Source: Halosimplex halophilum (lineage in GTDB: Archaea > Halobacteriota > Halobacteria > Halobacteriales > Haloarculaceae). From it: 64,000 nucleotides of DNA. The stretch covers positions 1 to 64,000 of the forward strand of contig NZ_SRHV01000006.1 in assembly GCF_004698125.1 (NCBI RefSeq), written 5' to 3'. Positions 7,574 to 15,153 of the stretch are shown here, in pieces. The number at the start of each line of letters is the position of its first letter. Position 1 is the stretch's first letter. Below the pieces are notes generated by a model. The model was not told the DNA's origin, ran no database searches, and saw only the letters and a list, made by a program, of their open reading frames with translations. A program made the translations under genes and the position numbers.

Positions 7574-8095
7574 ATGCACGTCCACAGGTTCGAGCGGATC
7601 TGGCTCGTCGCCGCGCTCGGGATGATCGTCCTGTTCGTCGGGACGGTCACGTACGGCGCCGTCGTCGCCGGGTACGGCATGGTCGACGCCGAGGGCGGAC
7701 AGGTCGACGCGACGGACCCGACGGACGGCGAGAACTTCCGCGAGCCGGGGGTCTACAACGGGAGCGAGCCCGGGCACTACGACGTGTACGTCGAGACGCG
7801 CCGGTTCGCGTTCGTCCCCGGGACGGCCGAGCCCATCCGCGTCCCCGCCGGCAGCACCGTGACGTTCCACGTCGTCAGCGTCGACGTGCTCCACGGCTTC
7901 GAGGTCGCCGGCACGAACATCAACACGATGGCGATCCCCGGCCAGAAGGCCGTCGTCACCGCCGAGTTCGACGAGGCCCGCGAGTACGGCATCGTCTGTA
8001 ACGAGTACTGCGGCGAGGGCCACCACACGATGGCGGGGTCGCTCGAAGTGGTCCCGCCCGGCGAGTTCAACGCGACCGCGGAGGTGAGCGCGTAG
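7574..8095 (+). CDS. coxB: Cytochrome c oxidase subunit II (CuA subunit)
   Basis: 173 residues: one N-terminal membrane anchor (IWLVAALGMIVLFVGTVTYGA) and a cupredoxin domain outside the cell. The CuA site is complete: a His in VDVLHGFEV, then CNEYCGEGHHTM, giving the Cys-x3-Cys-x3-His-x2-Met ligands. The single-helix anchor and short length match ba3-type subunit II. It accepts electrons, probably from a halocyanin-type copper protein, and passes them to subunit I. Its stop is followed at once by the CoxA ATG. Confidence 0.95.
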   Translation: MHVHRFERIWLVAALGMIVLFVGTVTYGAVVAGYGMVDAEGGQVDATDPTDGENFREPGVYNGSEPGHYDVYVETRRFAFVPGTAEPIRVPAGSTVTFHVVSVDVLHGFEVAGTNINTMAIPGQKAVVTAEFDEAREYGIVCNEYCGEGHHTMAGSLEVVPPGEFNATAEVSA

Positions 8096-9880
8096 ATGGC
8101 CCACGCACACGACGAGCGGGCGACCGGGACCGCCGAGGGGCGCGAACTGGCCGCCGGCGAGCGCCTCGCGTTCGTCGACCAGTACCCTGCGGCCGCCCGT
8201 GTCACCCGTCTCTGTTTCGGCGTCTCGTTCACCGCACTGCTGATCGGGGCGGTACTGGGCATCGTCCAGGCGCTTCACCGGACGAACGTCTTCCGCGGCG
8301 TCATCAGTTCGAGCGACTACTACTCCGTGCTGACCGGCCACGGCGTCCTGCTCGCGCTGTTTTTCACGATATTCTTCCTCTCGGGGGCGTTCACCTGGGG
8401 GACGAGCCGCAGCCTCGGCCGGGACCTCCCGAACCCGCGGTTCTCGCTGGCCTGGTTCGGTCTCCAGCTCGGCGGCGCCGCCGCCGTCGCGGCGGCCATC
8501 TTCGGCGGCTTCGTCGGGCAGATCCCCTTCGAGGCTGACGTGCTCTACACCTTCTACGCGCCGCTGCAGGCCCATCCGCTGTTCTACGCCGGCCTCGCGG
8601 CGTGGCTGGTCGGCACCTGGCTCGCCGGCGCCGACTGGATCCGCTCGTATCTGCGCTGGCGGAGCGACAACCGCGGCGAGCGCGTGCCGCTGCAGACGTT
8701 CATGGTCCTGACGACGATGCTGATGTGGTACATCTCGACGGTCGGCGTCGCCGTCGAGGTGCTCGTCTTCCTGCTGCCGCTGTCGATGGGGCTCATCGAG
8801 AGCGTCGACCCGCTGTTGACCCGGACGCTGTTCTGGTACTTCGGCCACCCGGTCGTCTACTTCTGGCTGATGCCCGCGTACTTCGCGTGGTACACTATCC
8901 TGCCGAAACTCGCCGGCGGCCGGCTGTTCAGCGACCCGCTGGCCAGGGTCGTCTTCGTCCTCTTCCTGATCCTCTCGACGCCCGTGGGCTTCCACCACCA
9001 GTACGCCGACCCCGGGGTCGCGGAGGGCTTCAAGTTCGTCGCGATGACGAACACGATGTTCCTCCTGTTGCCGAGCTTCCTCACCGCTTTCACCGTCGTC
9101 GCCAGCATGGAGTACGGCGCCCGCCGGCGCGGCGGGAGCGGCTACTTCGGGTGGATGAAGGCGCTGCCGTGGGCCAACCCCGCCTTCGCCGGCATGGCGC
9201 TGGCCGGGCTGATGTTCGCGGCCGGCGGGTTCTCCGGCATCGTCAACGCCGGAATGAACATCAACTCGCTGGTCCACAACACCCTCTGGGTGCCGGGCCA
9301 CTTCCACCTCACCGTCGGCACGGCCAGCGCGCTGACGATGATGGCGCTCAGCTACTGGCTGTACCCGCAGGTCACCGGCAAGCGCCTCCAGCTCTACGGG
9401 GTCGCGCAGGTCCAGCCGTACGTCTGGTTCATCGGGATGGCGCTGATGTCCAACGCGATGCACCGGGCCGGCCTGGCGGGCGTCCCCCGGCGGACCGCCG
9501 AACCCCAGTACGACCAGGTCTCCTTCGAGGCGGCGCTCGGGTCGATCCCGGAGATGCGCCTCCAGATCGCCGTCGGCGGGGCGCTGCTGACGCTGGGCGC
9601 GGCGCTGTTCGCCGCGGTGATGCTGGCGACGTGGTTCGCCGACCGCGGCCGCGGGCGCCTCCGCGTCGACAGCCACCTCCCGGAACCGATCTCCGGCCCC
9701 GAGGACGCCCCGCGGGTGCTCGACAACTTCAGGCTGTGGGCGGCCATCGCCGTCGTCCTCGTCGCCATCGCCTACGGCTTCCCGATATTCTCGATGGTCG
9801 CCGACGGGCCGTTCGACCCCGCCGCGCCGCCCGTCCCGGTCGGCGTCGTCGACGCGGCGCTCGGGGTCTTCCTCGGCTGA
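8096..9880 (+). CDS. coxA: Cytochrome c oxidase subunit I, ba3 type
   Basis: 594 residues with 12 or more membrane helices. Heme and copper ligands are visible: TGHGVLLALFF (low-spin heme His), GHPVVYFW (CuB His; the Pro-Val-Val-Tyr form is typical of B-family ba3 oxidases), HHQYADPG (two CuB His) and PGHFHLTVG (heme ligands). The enzyme reduces O2 to water and pumps protons. There is no gap after coxB. The absence of subunit III in the cluster also fits the B family. Confidence 0.96.
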   Translation: MAHAHDERATGTAEGRELAAGERLAFVDQYPAAARVTRLCFGVSFTALLIGAVLGIVQALHRTNVFRGVISSSDYYSVLTGHGVLLALFFTIFFLSGAFTWGTSRSLGRDLPNPRFSLAWFGLQLGGAAAVAAAIFGGFVGQIPFEADVLYTFYAPLQAHPLFYAGLAAWLVGTWLAGADWIRSYLRWRSDNRGERVPLQTFMVLTTMLMWYISTVGVAVEVLVFLLPLSMGLIESVDPLLTRTLFWYFGHPVVYFWLMPAYFAWYTILPKLAGGRLFSDPLARVVFVLFLILSTPVGFHHQYADPGVAEGFKFVAMTNTMFLLLPSFLTAFTVVASMEYGARRRGGSGYFGWMKALPWANPAFAGMALAGLMFAAGGFSGIVNAGMNINSLVHNTLWVPGHFHLTVGTASALTMMALSYWLYPQVTGKRLQLYGVAQVQPYVWFIGMALMSNAMHRAGLAGVPRRTAEPQYDQVSFEAALGSIPEMRLQIAVGGALLTLGAALFAAVMLATWFADRGRGRLRVDSHLPEPISGPEDAPRVLDNFRLWAAIAVVLVAIAYGFPIFSMVADGPFDPAAPPVPVGVVDAALGVFLG

Positions 9881-9934
9881 GGAGTGCGGTTTCGTCGACT
9901 CCGTCATTCCGTGACTCCCCCGCGACGACCGGCC

Positions 9935-10651
9935 TCAGGTCGCCGAGAGGAACCCCGCGACGAGTTCCGCCTCGGCGCGCCTGAGCCGGTAGGAGACGGT
10001 CGAGCGCGGACAGTCGAGTTCGGCCGCGAGGTCGTCGAGCGTCGTCTCCCGCGGCGTCTCGTAGTACCCCTTCTCCGCGGCCAGTTCGAGCACCTGCCGC
10101 TGCTCGGGCCGCAGCGACAGCGAGGCGAACGGGTTCGACGGCGGCTCGGTCGCGTCCTCCAAGTGCTCGAACCGGAAGGAGATCCCCCCTCTGAGCGTCC
10201 CCCCGAGGGTGTCGTAGAGCATCCCGACCTTCTCGTCGCTCTCCGCGAGGACCCGCCAGCGCGCCTCGGACTCGCGGCGGGTCACCTCCGCGAAGACGCC
10301 GCCCTCGAGGTATCGGCTGGCGATCAGCGAGACGGCGTCGCAGCGAGTGGCCTCTGAGACGCGGGTGTACACGACGGCCCGCCGCGCCGAGGCCGCGAGC
10401 ACGTCGCTGTATCGCCGCCCCGCGCAGCCGCGGTCGCTGACCGACAGCAGGTCCCGCTCCTCGTCGGCGATCAGCGCCGCCGCCCGCTCGACCGTCTCCG
10501 GCGGTCCCGTGACCGTGTCGAGCCGCCGGACCTCCGACTCGGAGACCGGACAGACCAGCGCCGTCGAGCGCGCGTCCGGCGCGCCCGCGAGCGTGTCCAT
10601 CAGCGGGTCGACCCCCGTCTCGTACGTCAGCGTGAAGACGAACTCCCGCAT
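9935..10651 (-). CDS. Bat-type HTH transcriptional regulator
   Basis: 238 residues. The C-terminus carries the HTH_10 (bacterio-opsin activator) helix pair: LSLRPEQRQVLELAAEKGYYETPRETTLDDLAAELDCPRSTVSYRLRRAE, quoted here as its landmarks RQVLEL, GYYETPR and STVSYRLRRAE. The N-terminal part (residues 1-170) is a divergent sensor domain with a few cysteines but no PAS or GAF motif I can name. It is convergent with the oxidase operon and is the nearest regulator to four TTGTC-N4-GACAA-like sites, so it is the leading candidate to bind them. That is inference. Confidence 0.85.
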   Translation of the reverse strand: MREFVFTLTYETGVDPLMDTLAGAPDARSTALVCPVSESEVRRLDTVTGPPETVERAAALIADEERDLLSVSDRGCAGRRYSDVLAASARRAVVYTRVSEATRCDAVSLIASRYLEGGVFAEVTRRESEARWRVLAESDEKVGMLYDTLGGTLRGGISFRFEHLEDATEPPSNPFASLSLRPEQRQVLELAAEKGYYETPRETTLDDLAAELDCPRSTVSYRLRRAEAELVAGFLSAT

Positions 10652-10734
10652 CTACCCCGAAGTTGTTCGGCCAGTAGCCAGTCAGTTTCGGTCGCGCTGT
10701 CGCGCCCCGCTCGTACCGCGATCTGTCTCCGCCG

Positions 10735-10748
10735 TTGTCGTGTGCCAA
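10735..10748. promoter_or_regulatory. Imperfect copy of the TTGTC-N4-GACAA operator
   Basis: TTGTC-GTGT-GCCAA matches the operator at 2771 in 12 of 14 positions. It ends 37 bases before the ATG at 10785, the same spacing as at the other two rightward promoters. Confidence 0.45.
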
Positions 10749-10784
10749 CGGTGGGTTGAGGGGACCGCCACGACTACTGATCGT

Positions 10785-10910
10785 ATGAGCGATACGCCCG
10801 CAGCCGACCGATCGATGCCGTGGTTCCTGAAAGCGATCATCCTCGTCGCGGTCCTCGTCGTACTGTTCATCGTCGCCGTGGACCTGTTGACGTTCGCGCA
10901 GTCGTTCTGA
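10785..10910 (+). CDS. 41-aa single-helix membrane protein
   Basis: MSDTPAADRSMPWFLKAIIL then a hydrophobic run to VDLLTFAQSF: a short polar head and one membrane helix. It stands alone between a Bat-type regulator and the CcdA-like gene. Its promoter holds an operator-like palindrome shared with the oxidase and the P-ATPase operons, which suggests a small oxidase subunit or assembly peptide. Haloarchaeal ba3 oxidases do have very small hydrophobic subunits. No homology can be shown from sequence alone. Confidence 0.65.
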   Translation: MSDTPAADRSMPWFLKAIILVAVLVVLFIVAVDLLTFAQSF

Positions 10911-10938
10911 GCGCGAGCGCATCGGTCCGCTCGACCGG

Positions 10939-11589
10939 TCAGACCACGTCCAGCACGGCGACCGACAGCGCGACCTGTCCGAGGCCGGCGGCGATCATGA
11001 CGACGGCCGCAACGCGTTCGAAGGCGCCCCCGTAGCGACCGAGCGACCGCCAGGCGTCCACACCCGCGCTCGCCAGCAGGGTCACGCCGACCAGCGGTGC
11101 CGTCGCTGCGCCTGCATACGCCGCCAGTACCGCCGTCGCCCCCGCCGGGGGGAGGGTCAGCGCCTGCGCGACGACGCCGAGGAAGACCGGGACCACGCAG
11201 CCGGCCGCCGCGAGCGCGTACGCGCCGCCGAAGAGACCGAACCCGACCACCGAGTCGGGCCGGTTCGGGAGCGGGACCGTCGCCGCCCCGCGGCCGGACA
11301 GCGCCGCCGCGCCGAACGCGACCAGCGCGAGGCCCACGAGCGGCTCGAACGCAGGCAGGAGCGACGTGAGCCGGCGTCCGAGCGCGTAGACGGCCCCCGC
11401 GACCAGCGCGAACGCACCGAGCGAGCCGAGTGCGGCCGCGGCGGCCGCCGCTCCCGGTGCATCGTCGCCGCCGCGTTCGAGGAAGTACCCGACGTAGCCG
11501 GGGACGAGCGGGAACGCGCAGGGCGCGAAGAACGTCGCGACGCCGGCACCGGCCGCGAACCCCACCGCGCCGCCGAGCGCGCCCGTCAT
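10939..11589 (-). CDS. CcdA/DsbD-like membrane thiol-electron transporter
   Basis: 216 residues, about six membrane helices. One cysteine lies in the first helix (FFAPCAFPLVPGY, Cys24) and a second after the midpoint (AAAGCVVPVFLG), the pair that carries electrons across the membrane in CcdA. It is the last gene of a sco-tlpA-ccdA operon; its ATG overlaps the TlpA-like stop (ATGA). The likely task is to keep the external thioredoxin-like protein and Sco reduced for CuA assembly. Confidence 0.85.
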   Translation of the reverse strand: MTGALGGAVGFAAGAGVATFFAPCAFPLVPGYVGYFLERGGDDAPGAAAAAAALGSLGAFALVAGAVYALGRRLTSLLPAFEPLVGLALVAFGAAALSGRGAATVPLPNRPDSVVGFGLFGGAYALAAAGCVVPVFLGVVAQALTLPPAGATAVLAAYAGAATAPLVGVTLLASAGVDAWRSLGRYGGAFERVAAVVMIAAGLGQVALSVAVLDVV

Positions 11590-12113
11590 CCCTCCAGCAC
11601 CGCCTCGAACGCCGACCGCAGGCGCTCGCCGGACGCGACGCCCGAGTGTCGCCACCGAACCACGCCCTCGGCGTCCGTCAGCACCAGGTACGGGAGGCCG
11701 TCGGCGCCGATCGCCGACATGACGGCGCTCTCGGGGTCGACTCCGACCGCCCAGTCGCCGTCGCGGCGCGCCCACCAGTCGGCGATGTCCGCCCGCGAGA
11801 GGCCGCTGCCGACGCGCTCGTTCGTCACCGAGACGAAGTCGAGGCGGCCCTCGTACTCCGGATACAGCGCCGTCAGCGTCTCCATCTGTCGGTCGCAGGG
11901 ACCGCACCACGTCGCGAAGCAGTCCACGAGTGTCGGTCGGTCCGGGCGAGGGACTCGCAGTCGCCCGGCGTCGGATCCGGGCGCGTCGATCCCCTCGACG
12001 CGGACCGGCAGCCCGTCGCCGTCGTTGAACGGGCCGGCGCCGCCCAGCGCGAACGCGCTGCCACCGGTGAGTCCGACGCCCGCGATGGTCGCGACCGCCG
12101 TTCGCCGGTTCAT
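11586..12113 (-). CDS. TlpA/ResA-like extracytoplasmic thioredoxin
   Basis: 175 residues. A twin-arginine-like start (MNRRTAVATIAGVGLTGG) is followed by a thioredoxin fold with ATWCGPC (Cys70, Cys73) and a cis-Pro segment GLPYLVL. It overlaps its neighbours on both sides by four bases (Sco upstream, CcdA downstream). TlpA-type proteins reduce Sco and CuA cysteines during oxidase assembly. The Arg-Arg pair suggests export by the Tat route, common in haloarchaea. Confidence 0.88.
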   Translation of the reverse strand: MNRRTAVATIAGVGLTGGSAFALGGAGPFNDGDGLPVRVEGIDAPGSDAGRLRVPRPDRPTLVDCFATWCGPCDRQMETLTALYPEYEGRLDFVSVTNERVGSGLSRADIADWWARRDGDWAVGVDPESAVMSAIGADGLPYLVLTDAEGVVRWRHSGVASGERLRSAFEAVLEG

Positions 12114-12769
12114 GCCTCGCGGACCGCCGCCAGGTCGTCGATCAGTTCGTCCGGATCGGGCGATTTCGTCCGGTAGGCGCGTTCGACGTAGCCGTCGGCG
12201 TTGACCAGTATCGTCATCGCCGTGTGCGTGAACATGTAGCCGTCCGTCTCCGGCGGCTCGGTCCGCTGGAACGCGACGCCGAACGCGTCCGCGACGACCG
12301 CCTCCGCCCGCTCGGCGGAGGCCGGCCGGAGGAACTGCCAGTTTGCCGCCCCGAGCGCGACGTTTCGTTCGTCGGCGTACGCGCGGAGGCGGTCGGCGTC
12401 GTCGCGAGCGGGGTCGAACGTCACCGGGTAGAACCGCACCGCGCCGCCGTACCCCTCGTTCAGCGCGTGCGTCTGGACGTTCCGGAGCGTCCCGACCAGT
12501 ACCGGACAGACTGTCCTGCAGTGGCTGTAGAAGAACGTCAACAGTGCGGGGCGCTCGACCGCCCGGAGGTCGACAGTCCCGTCAGCGCGGACGGCCGGGA
12601 GGGACACGTCCGGCACCCGTTCGCCCCACGCGGGGTACGGCAGGTCGGCACTCTCGAACTCCCGGTCCGGTTCGGACAGGACCACGTCGGGATTCCCGTC
12701 ACCGGCTGCACAGCCCGCGACTCCCGCCGCTGCCGTCGACAGCCCGGCGAGATAGGTGCGTCGCCTCAT
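12110..12769 (-). CDS. Sco1/SenC-family copper chaperone (lipoprotein)
   Basis: 219 residues. MRRRTYLAGLSTAAAGVAGC is a Tat-type signal with a lipobox and Cys20 as the likely lipid anchor. The copper site is complete: HCRTVC (Cys84, Cys88) and a distal His in FTHTAMTILV. Sco proteins insert copper into CuA of oxidase subunit II. The start at 12769 was chosen because the longer ORF adds a tail that would spoil the signal sequence. It is first in the sco-tlpA-ccdA operon. A GCACAATAT motif is 58 bases upstream. Confidence 0.92.
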   Translation of the reverse strand: MRRRTYLAGLSTAAAGVAGCAAGDGNPDVVLSEPDREFESADLPYPAWGERVPDVSLPAVRADGTVDLRAVERPALLTFFYSHCRTVCPVLVGTLRNVQTHALNEGYGGAVRFYPVTFDPARDDADRLRAYADERNVALGAANWQFLRPASAERAEAVVADAFGVAFQRTEPPETDGYMFTHTAMTILVNADGYVERAYRTKSPDPDELIDDLAAVREA

Positions 12770-12826
12770 AGAACAGTGAGAGGGGGCTGATAACAATGAA
12801 TAGAATGTTGTAGCACTCCAACGACA

Positions 12827-12835
12827 GCACAATAT
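12827..12835 (+). promoter_or_regulatory. GCACAATAT motif upstream of sco
   Basis: Identical nine bases occur at 16409-16417 and, inverted, at 16551-16559, in each case upstream of a sulfur or redox operon. Related forms lie at 2400 and 1144. Confidence 0.4.
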
Positions 12836-12947
12836 CGGGCAGATCGTGACCCGGACTCCCGGTCCGTATCGACGAACGAAAGTCCCTCCACCTGGGGTGG
12901 AGCCCGTCATCTCAGGCCGAGCCGGCGTCGAGCCCGCCGGGCGGCGT

Positions 12948-14123
12948 CTACAACACTGCGACGCCGGCGGCATACGCGAGCGCGAACGAGAGGCCGAACG
13001 ACCCTGCCCACGCTCCCACCGTCAGGATGATTTTTCGGGCATCCACAGCCTCCCGACCGCCGACTGCCGCGCCGCTCCCGATGATGGCGCTGACGACGAT
13101 CTCGTTGAACGAGACCGGGACGCCGAGCAGGACTGCCAGCTGCGCGATCAGGAACGAGGGGACGAGCGCCGAGATGGAGCGGCGCGGCCCGAGCGACGAG
13201 TAGTCCTGGGCGAGCGACTTTATCATCCGGGGCGCACCCGTCCACGAGCCGACAAGCATCCCGAGCCCGCCGCCGACGAGCACGGCGAACGTCGAGACCA
13301 TCCCGACCTCGTCGAGGAGCGGGAGCAGCGGTCCGACGGCGAGTCCGACCTGACTCCCCCCAGCGGAGAACGCCACGAGCGACCCGAGCGCCAGCAGCAC
13401 GCGCCGCAAGCCACCGGGTTCGTCGCGACTGACATCCCACCAGACGACCGCCGCGACCGCTAGCGCTGCGAGGCCGGTAATACTGACTGCCGAGGCAAGC
13501 CCGTCGACTGCGAGCACCTGCTGTCCGATACTGCGGAGTGTTCCTGACGTGCCTCCCTCACCCAGGAAGCTGAACTGGACGTTCACGAGGACCGCCCCGA
13601 CGAGGCCGGCGAGGACGGGAATACTGTACCGTTCGGGGACATCGGGGCGCGGAAGGAGACTCGCGATGGTGAACGCGATGCCGCCGCCGACGAACGGCGT
13701 CAATACCCAGACGGCGGCGATCTGCTGGTACTTCGACCAGACCGGCGTGCCGCCGAGGGCGAGGCCGACGCCGATGACGGCGCCGGTCACGGTGAACGCC
13801 GTCGCGATCGGATAGCCGGTCGTGATGCCGACCGCCATCAGCCCCGCGCCCAGCACGAGCACGAGGATGACGCCGGCGATCGGCAGGCTGATGCCGCCGA
13901 CGAGGCCGCTCCCGACGGCTTCCGAGACGTTGCCGCCCTGTGTGACGGCGCCGGCGAACCCGAAGATGCCGACGAGCAGCGCGGCCCGCATCGTCGCGAT
14001 GGCGTTCGCGCCGACGGCGGGAGCGAAGGGGGTCGCGCCGCTCGACCCGGCGCCGATCACCCACGCCATGAACAGGCTGGCGAGCGCTGCACCGGCGAAG
14101 AGGACGACGAGAGCGGGGTCCAT
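12948..14123 (-). CDS. PiT-family anion permease, probably for a sulfur oxyanion
   Basis: 391 residues and about ten membrane helices. The PiT (COG0306) signatures are visible: GANAIATMRAALLVG in the first half and GVPVSFNEIVVSAIIGSGAAVG in the second. PiT proteins carry phosphate, but a clade including CysP of Bacillus carries sulfate or thiosulfate. It is the last gene of an operon with split YeeE/YedE and the rhodanese-MBL protein, starting 9 bases after the YeeE stop, so a sulfur substrate is more likely. No phosphate genes are nearby. Confidence 0.85.
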   Translation of the reverse strand: MDPALVVLFAGAALASLFMAWVIGAGSSGATPFAPAVGANAIATMRAALLVGIFGFAGAVTQGGNVSEAVGSGLVGGISLPIAGVILVLVLGAGLMAVGITTGYPIATAFTVTGAVIGVGLALGGTPVWSKYQQIAAVWVLTPFVGGGIAFTIASLLPRPDVPERYSIPVLAGLVGAVLVNVQFSFLGEGGTSGTLRSIGQQVLAVDGLASAVSITGLAALAVAAVVWWDVSRDEPGGLRRVLLALGSLVAFSAGGSQVGLAVGPLLPLLDEVGMVSTFAVLVGGGLGMLVGSWTGAPRMIKSLAQDYSSLGPRRSISALVPSFLIAQLAVLLGVPVSFNEIVVSAIIGSGAAVGGREAVDARKIILTVGAWAGSFGLSFALAYAAGVAVL

Positions 14124-14132
14124 TGAAGCGGG

Positions 14133-14591
14133 TCAGTCCGCGCCCGTGGGGGCGGTATCTCGCGCGTGGTTCCGACTCCGCCAGTAGCCCTGGGCGTACG
14201 CGCCGAGGAACATCCCGGCGAGCGCCCAGAGGATCGTGACGTTGCCGACGCCGAGGCTCGCGTACGCCGCGCCCGGGCAGATGCCCGAGAGGCCCCAGCC
14301 GACGCCGAAGACGGCGCCGCCGACCAGGACGTTCCGGTCGAAGGGCTTCAGGCGGCGCTCGTAGGGGTCGCCCGTGAGGGGTGCCGCGTCCCGAATACGG
14401 GGCAACAGGGCGAACGCGATCCCGGAGACGATGGCGGCCCCGAACATCACGAACGGGAGGCCCAGATCCTCGAACTGGAGGAAGTTCAGCACCACCTCCG
14501 GGCGCGCCATGTGGCTGAACCCGAGCCCGAACCCGAACACGATGCCGCCGACGAAGACTAGCGGCTTGAACAGCGGGTGCCGGTCGCTCAT
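14133..14591 (-). CDS. YeeE/YedE-family transporter, second half
   Basis: 152 residues with about four membrane helices. The GLSGICPGAAYAS motif (about residue 105) corresponds to the conserved cysteine of YeeE/TsuA thiosulfate channels. YeeE is often split into two genes, and here the upstream half overlaps by four bases. The internal ATG at 14591 is preferred over the longer ORF, which would run back through the upstream gene. Likely role: uptake of thiosulfate or related sulfane sulfur. Confidence 0.88.
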   Translation of the reverse strand: MSDRHPLFKPLVFVGGIVFGFGLGFSHMARPEVVLNFLQFEDLGLPFVMFGAAIVSGIAFALLPRIRDAAPLTGDPYERRLKPFDRNVLVGGAVFGVGWGLSGICPGAAYASLGVGNVTILWALAGMFLGAYAQGYWRSRNHARDTAPTGAD

Positions 14592-15145
14592 GGGCTCACC
14601 CCCAGCGCGGCGACGACCTGTGCCGTCCCGATGGCGACGGTCAGGAACGTCAGGACGCCGGCCAGCGACGTCTTCGACGCCGAACCGACGCCGCAGACGC
14701 CGTGGCCGGACGTACAGCCCTTGCCGATCCGGGTTCCGATGCCGACCAGGATACCGCCGACGAACAGCCGCCACGGCTGGACGTCGGTCTGCCAGAGCGT
14801 CACGCCGGCGACCTCGTAGAGCTGGCCGGTCGTTCCGGGCTCGTACAGCGAACTCGTGACCAGGCCGGACTGAACCGTCGCCGCGAACGCTAGCCCGCCC
14901 AGCACGATGCCGGCCGTGAACACGAGCCGCCAGTCCCGCGAGGCGACGTACTGCTGGAACCGCGACTGGTCGGAGACGTACGACAGCGTCGACTCCAGGA
15001 ACGTGCTCGCCCCGGCCGGGATACCCGTCCCGACGTAGATCAGGACGGTCCCGAGGCCGACGAGCAGGCCGCCGACGGCGTAGCGACTGATCCCGTTCGG
15101 GAACAGGTCGGCGGCCGCCTGGAGCAGTACTGGGTCAGTGACCAT
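14588..15145 (-). CDS. YeeE/YedE-family transporter, first half
   Basis: 185 residues with four or five membrane helices and the motif GKGCTSGHGVCG near residue 145, which holds the cysteines that hand on thiosulfate by hydrogen bonds in YeeE/TsuA. It starts 8 bases after the rhodanese-MBL stop and overlaps the next half by four bases. The pair should form one channel. Confidence 0.9.
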   Translation of the reverse strand: MVTDPVLLQAAADLFPNGISRYAVGGLLVGLGTVLIYVGTGIPAGASTFLESTLSYVSDQSRFQQYVASRDWRLVFTAGIVLGGLAFAATVQSGLVTSSLYEPGTTGQLYEVAGVTLWQTDVQPWRLFVGGILVGIGTRIGKGCTSGHGVCGVGSASKTSLAGVLTFLTVAIGTAQVVAALGVSP

Positions 15146-15153
15146 CGGCGTCG

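Noticed and set aside
7523-9907. 794-codon minus-strand ORF opposite the oxidase genes
   Set aside because: The plus strand has complete CuA and CuB/heme ligand motifs; the opposite product is low-complexity.
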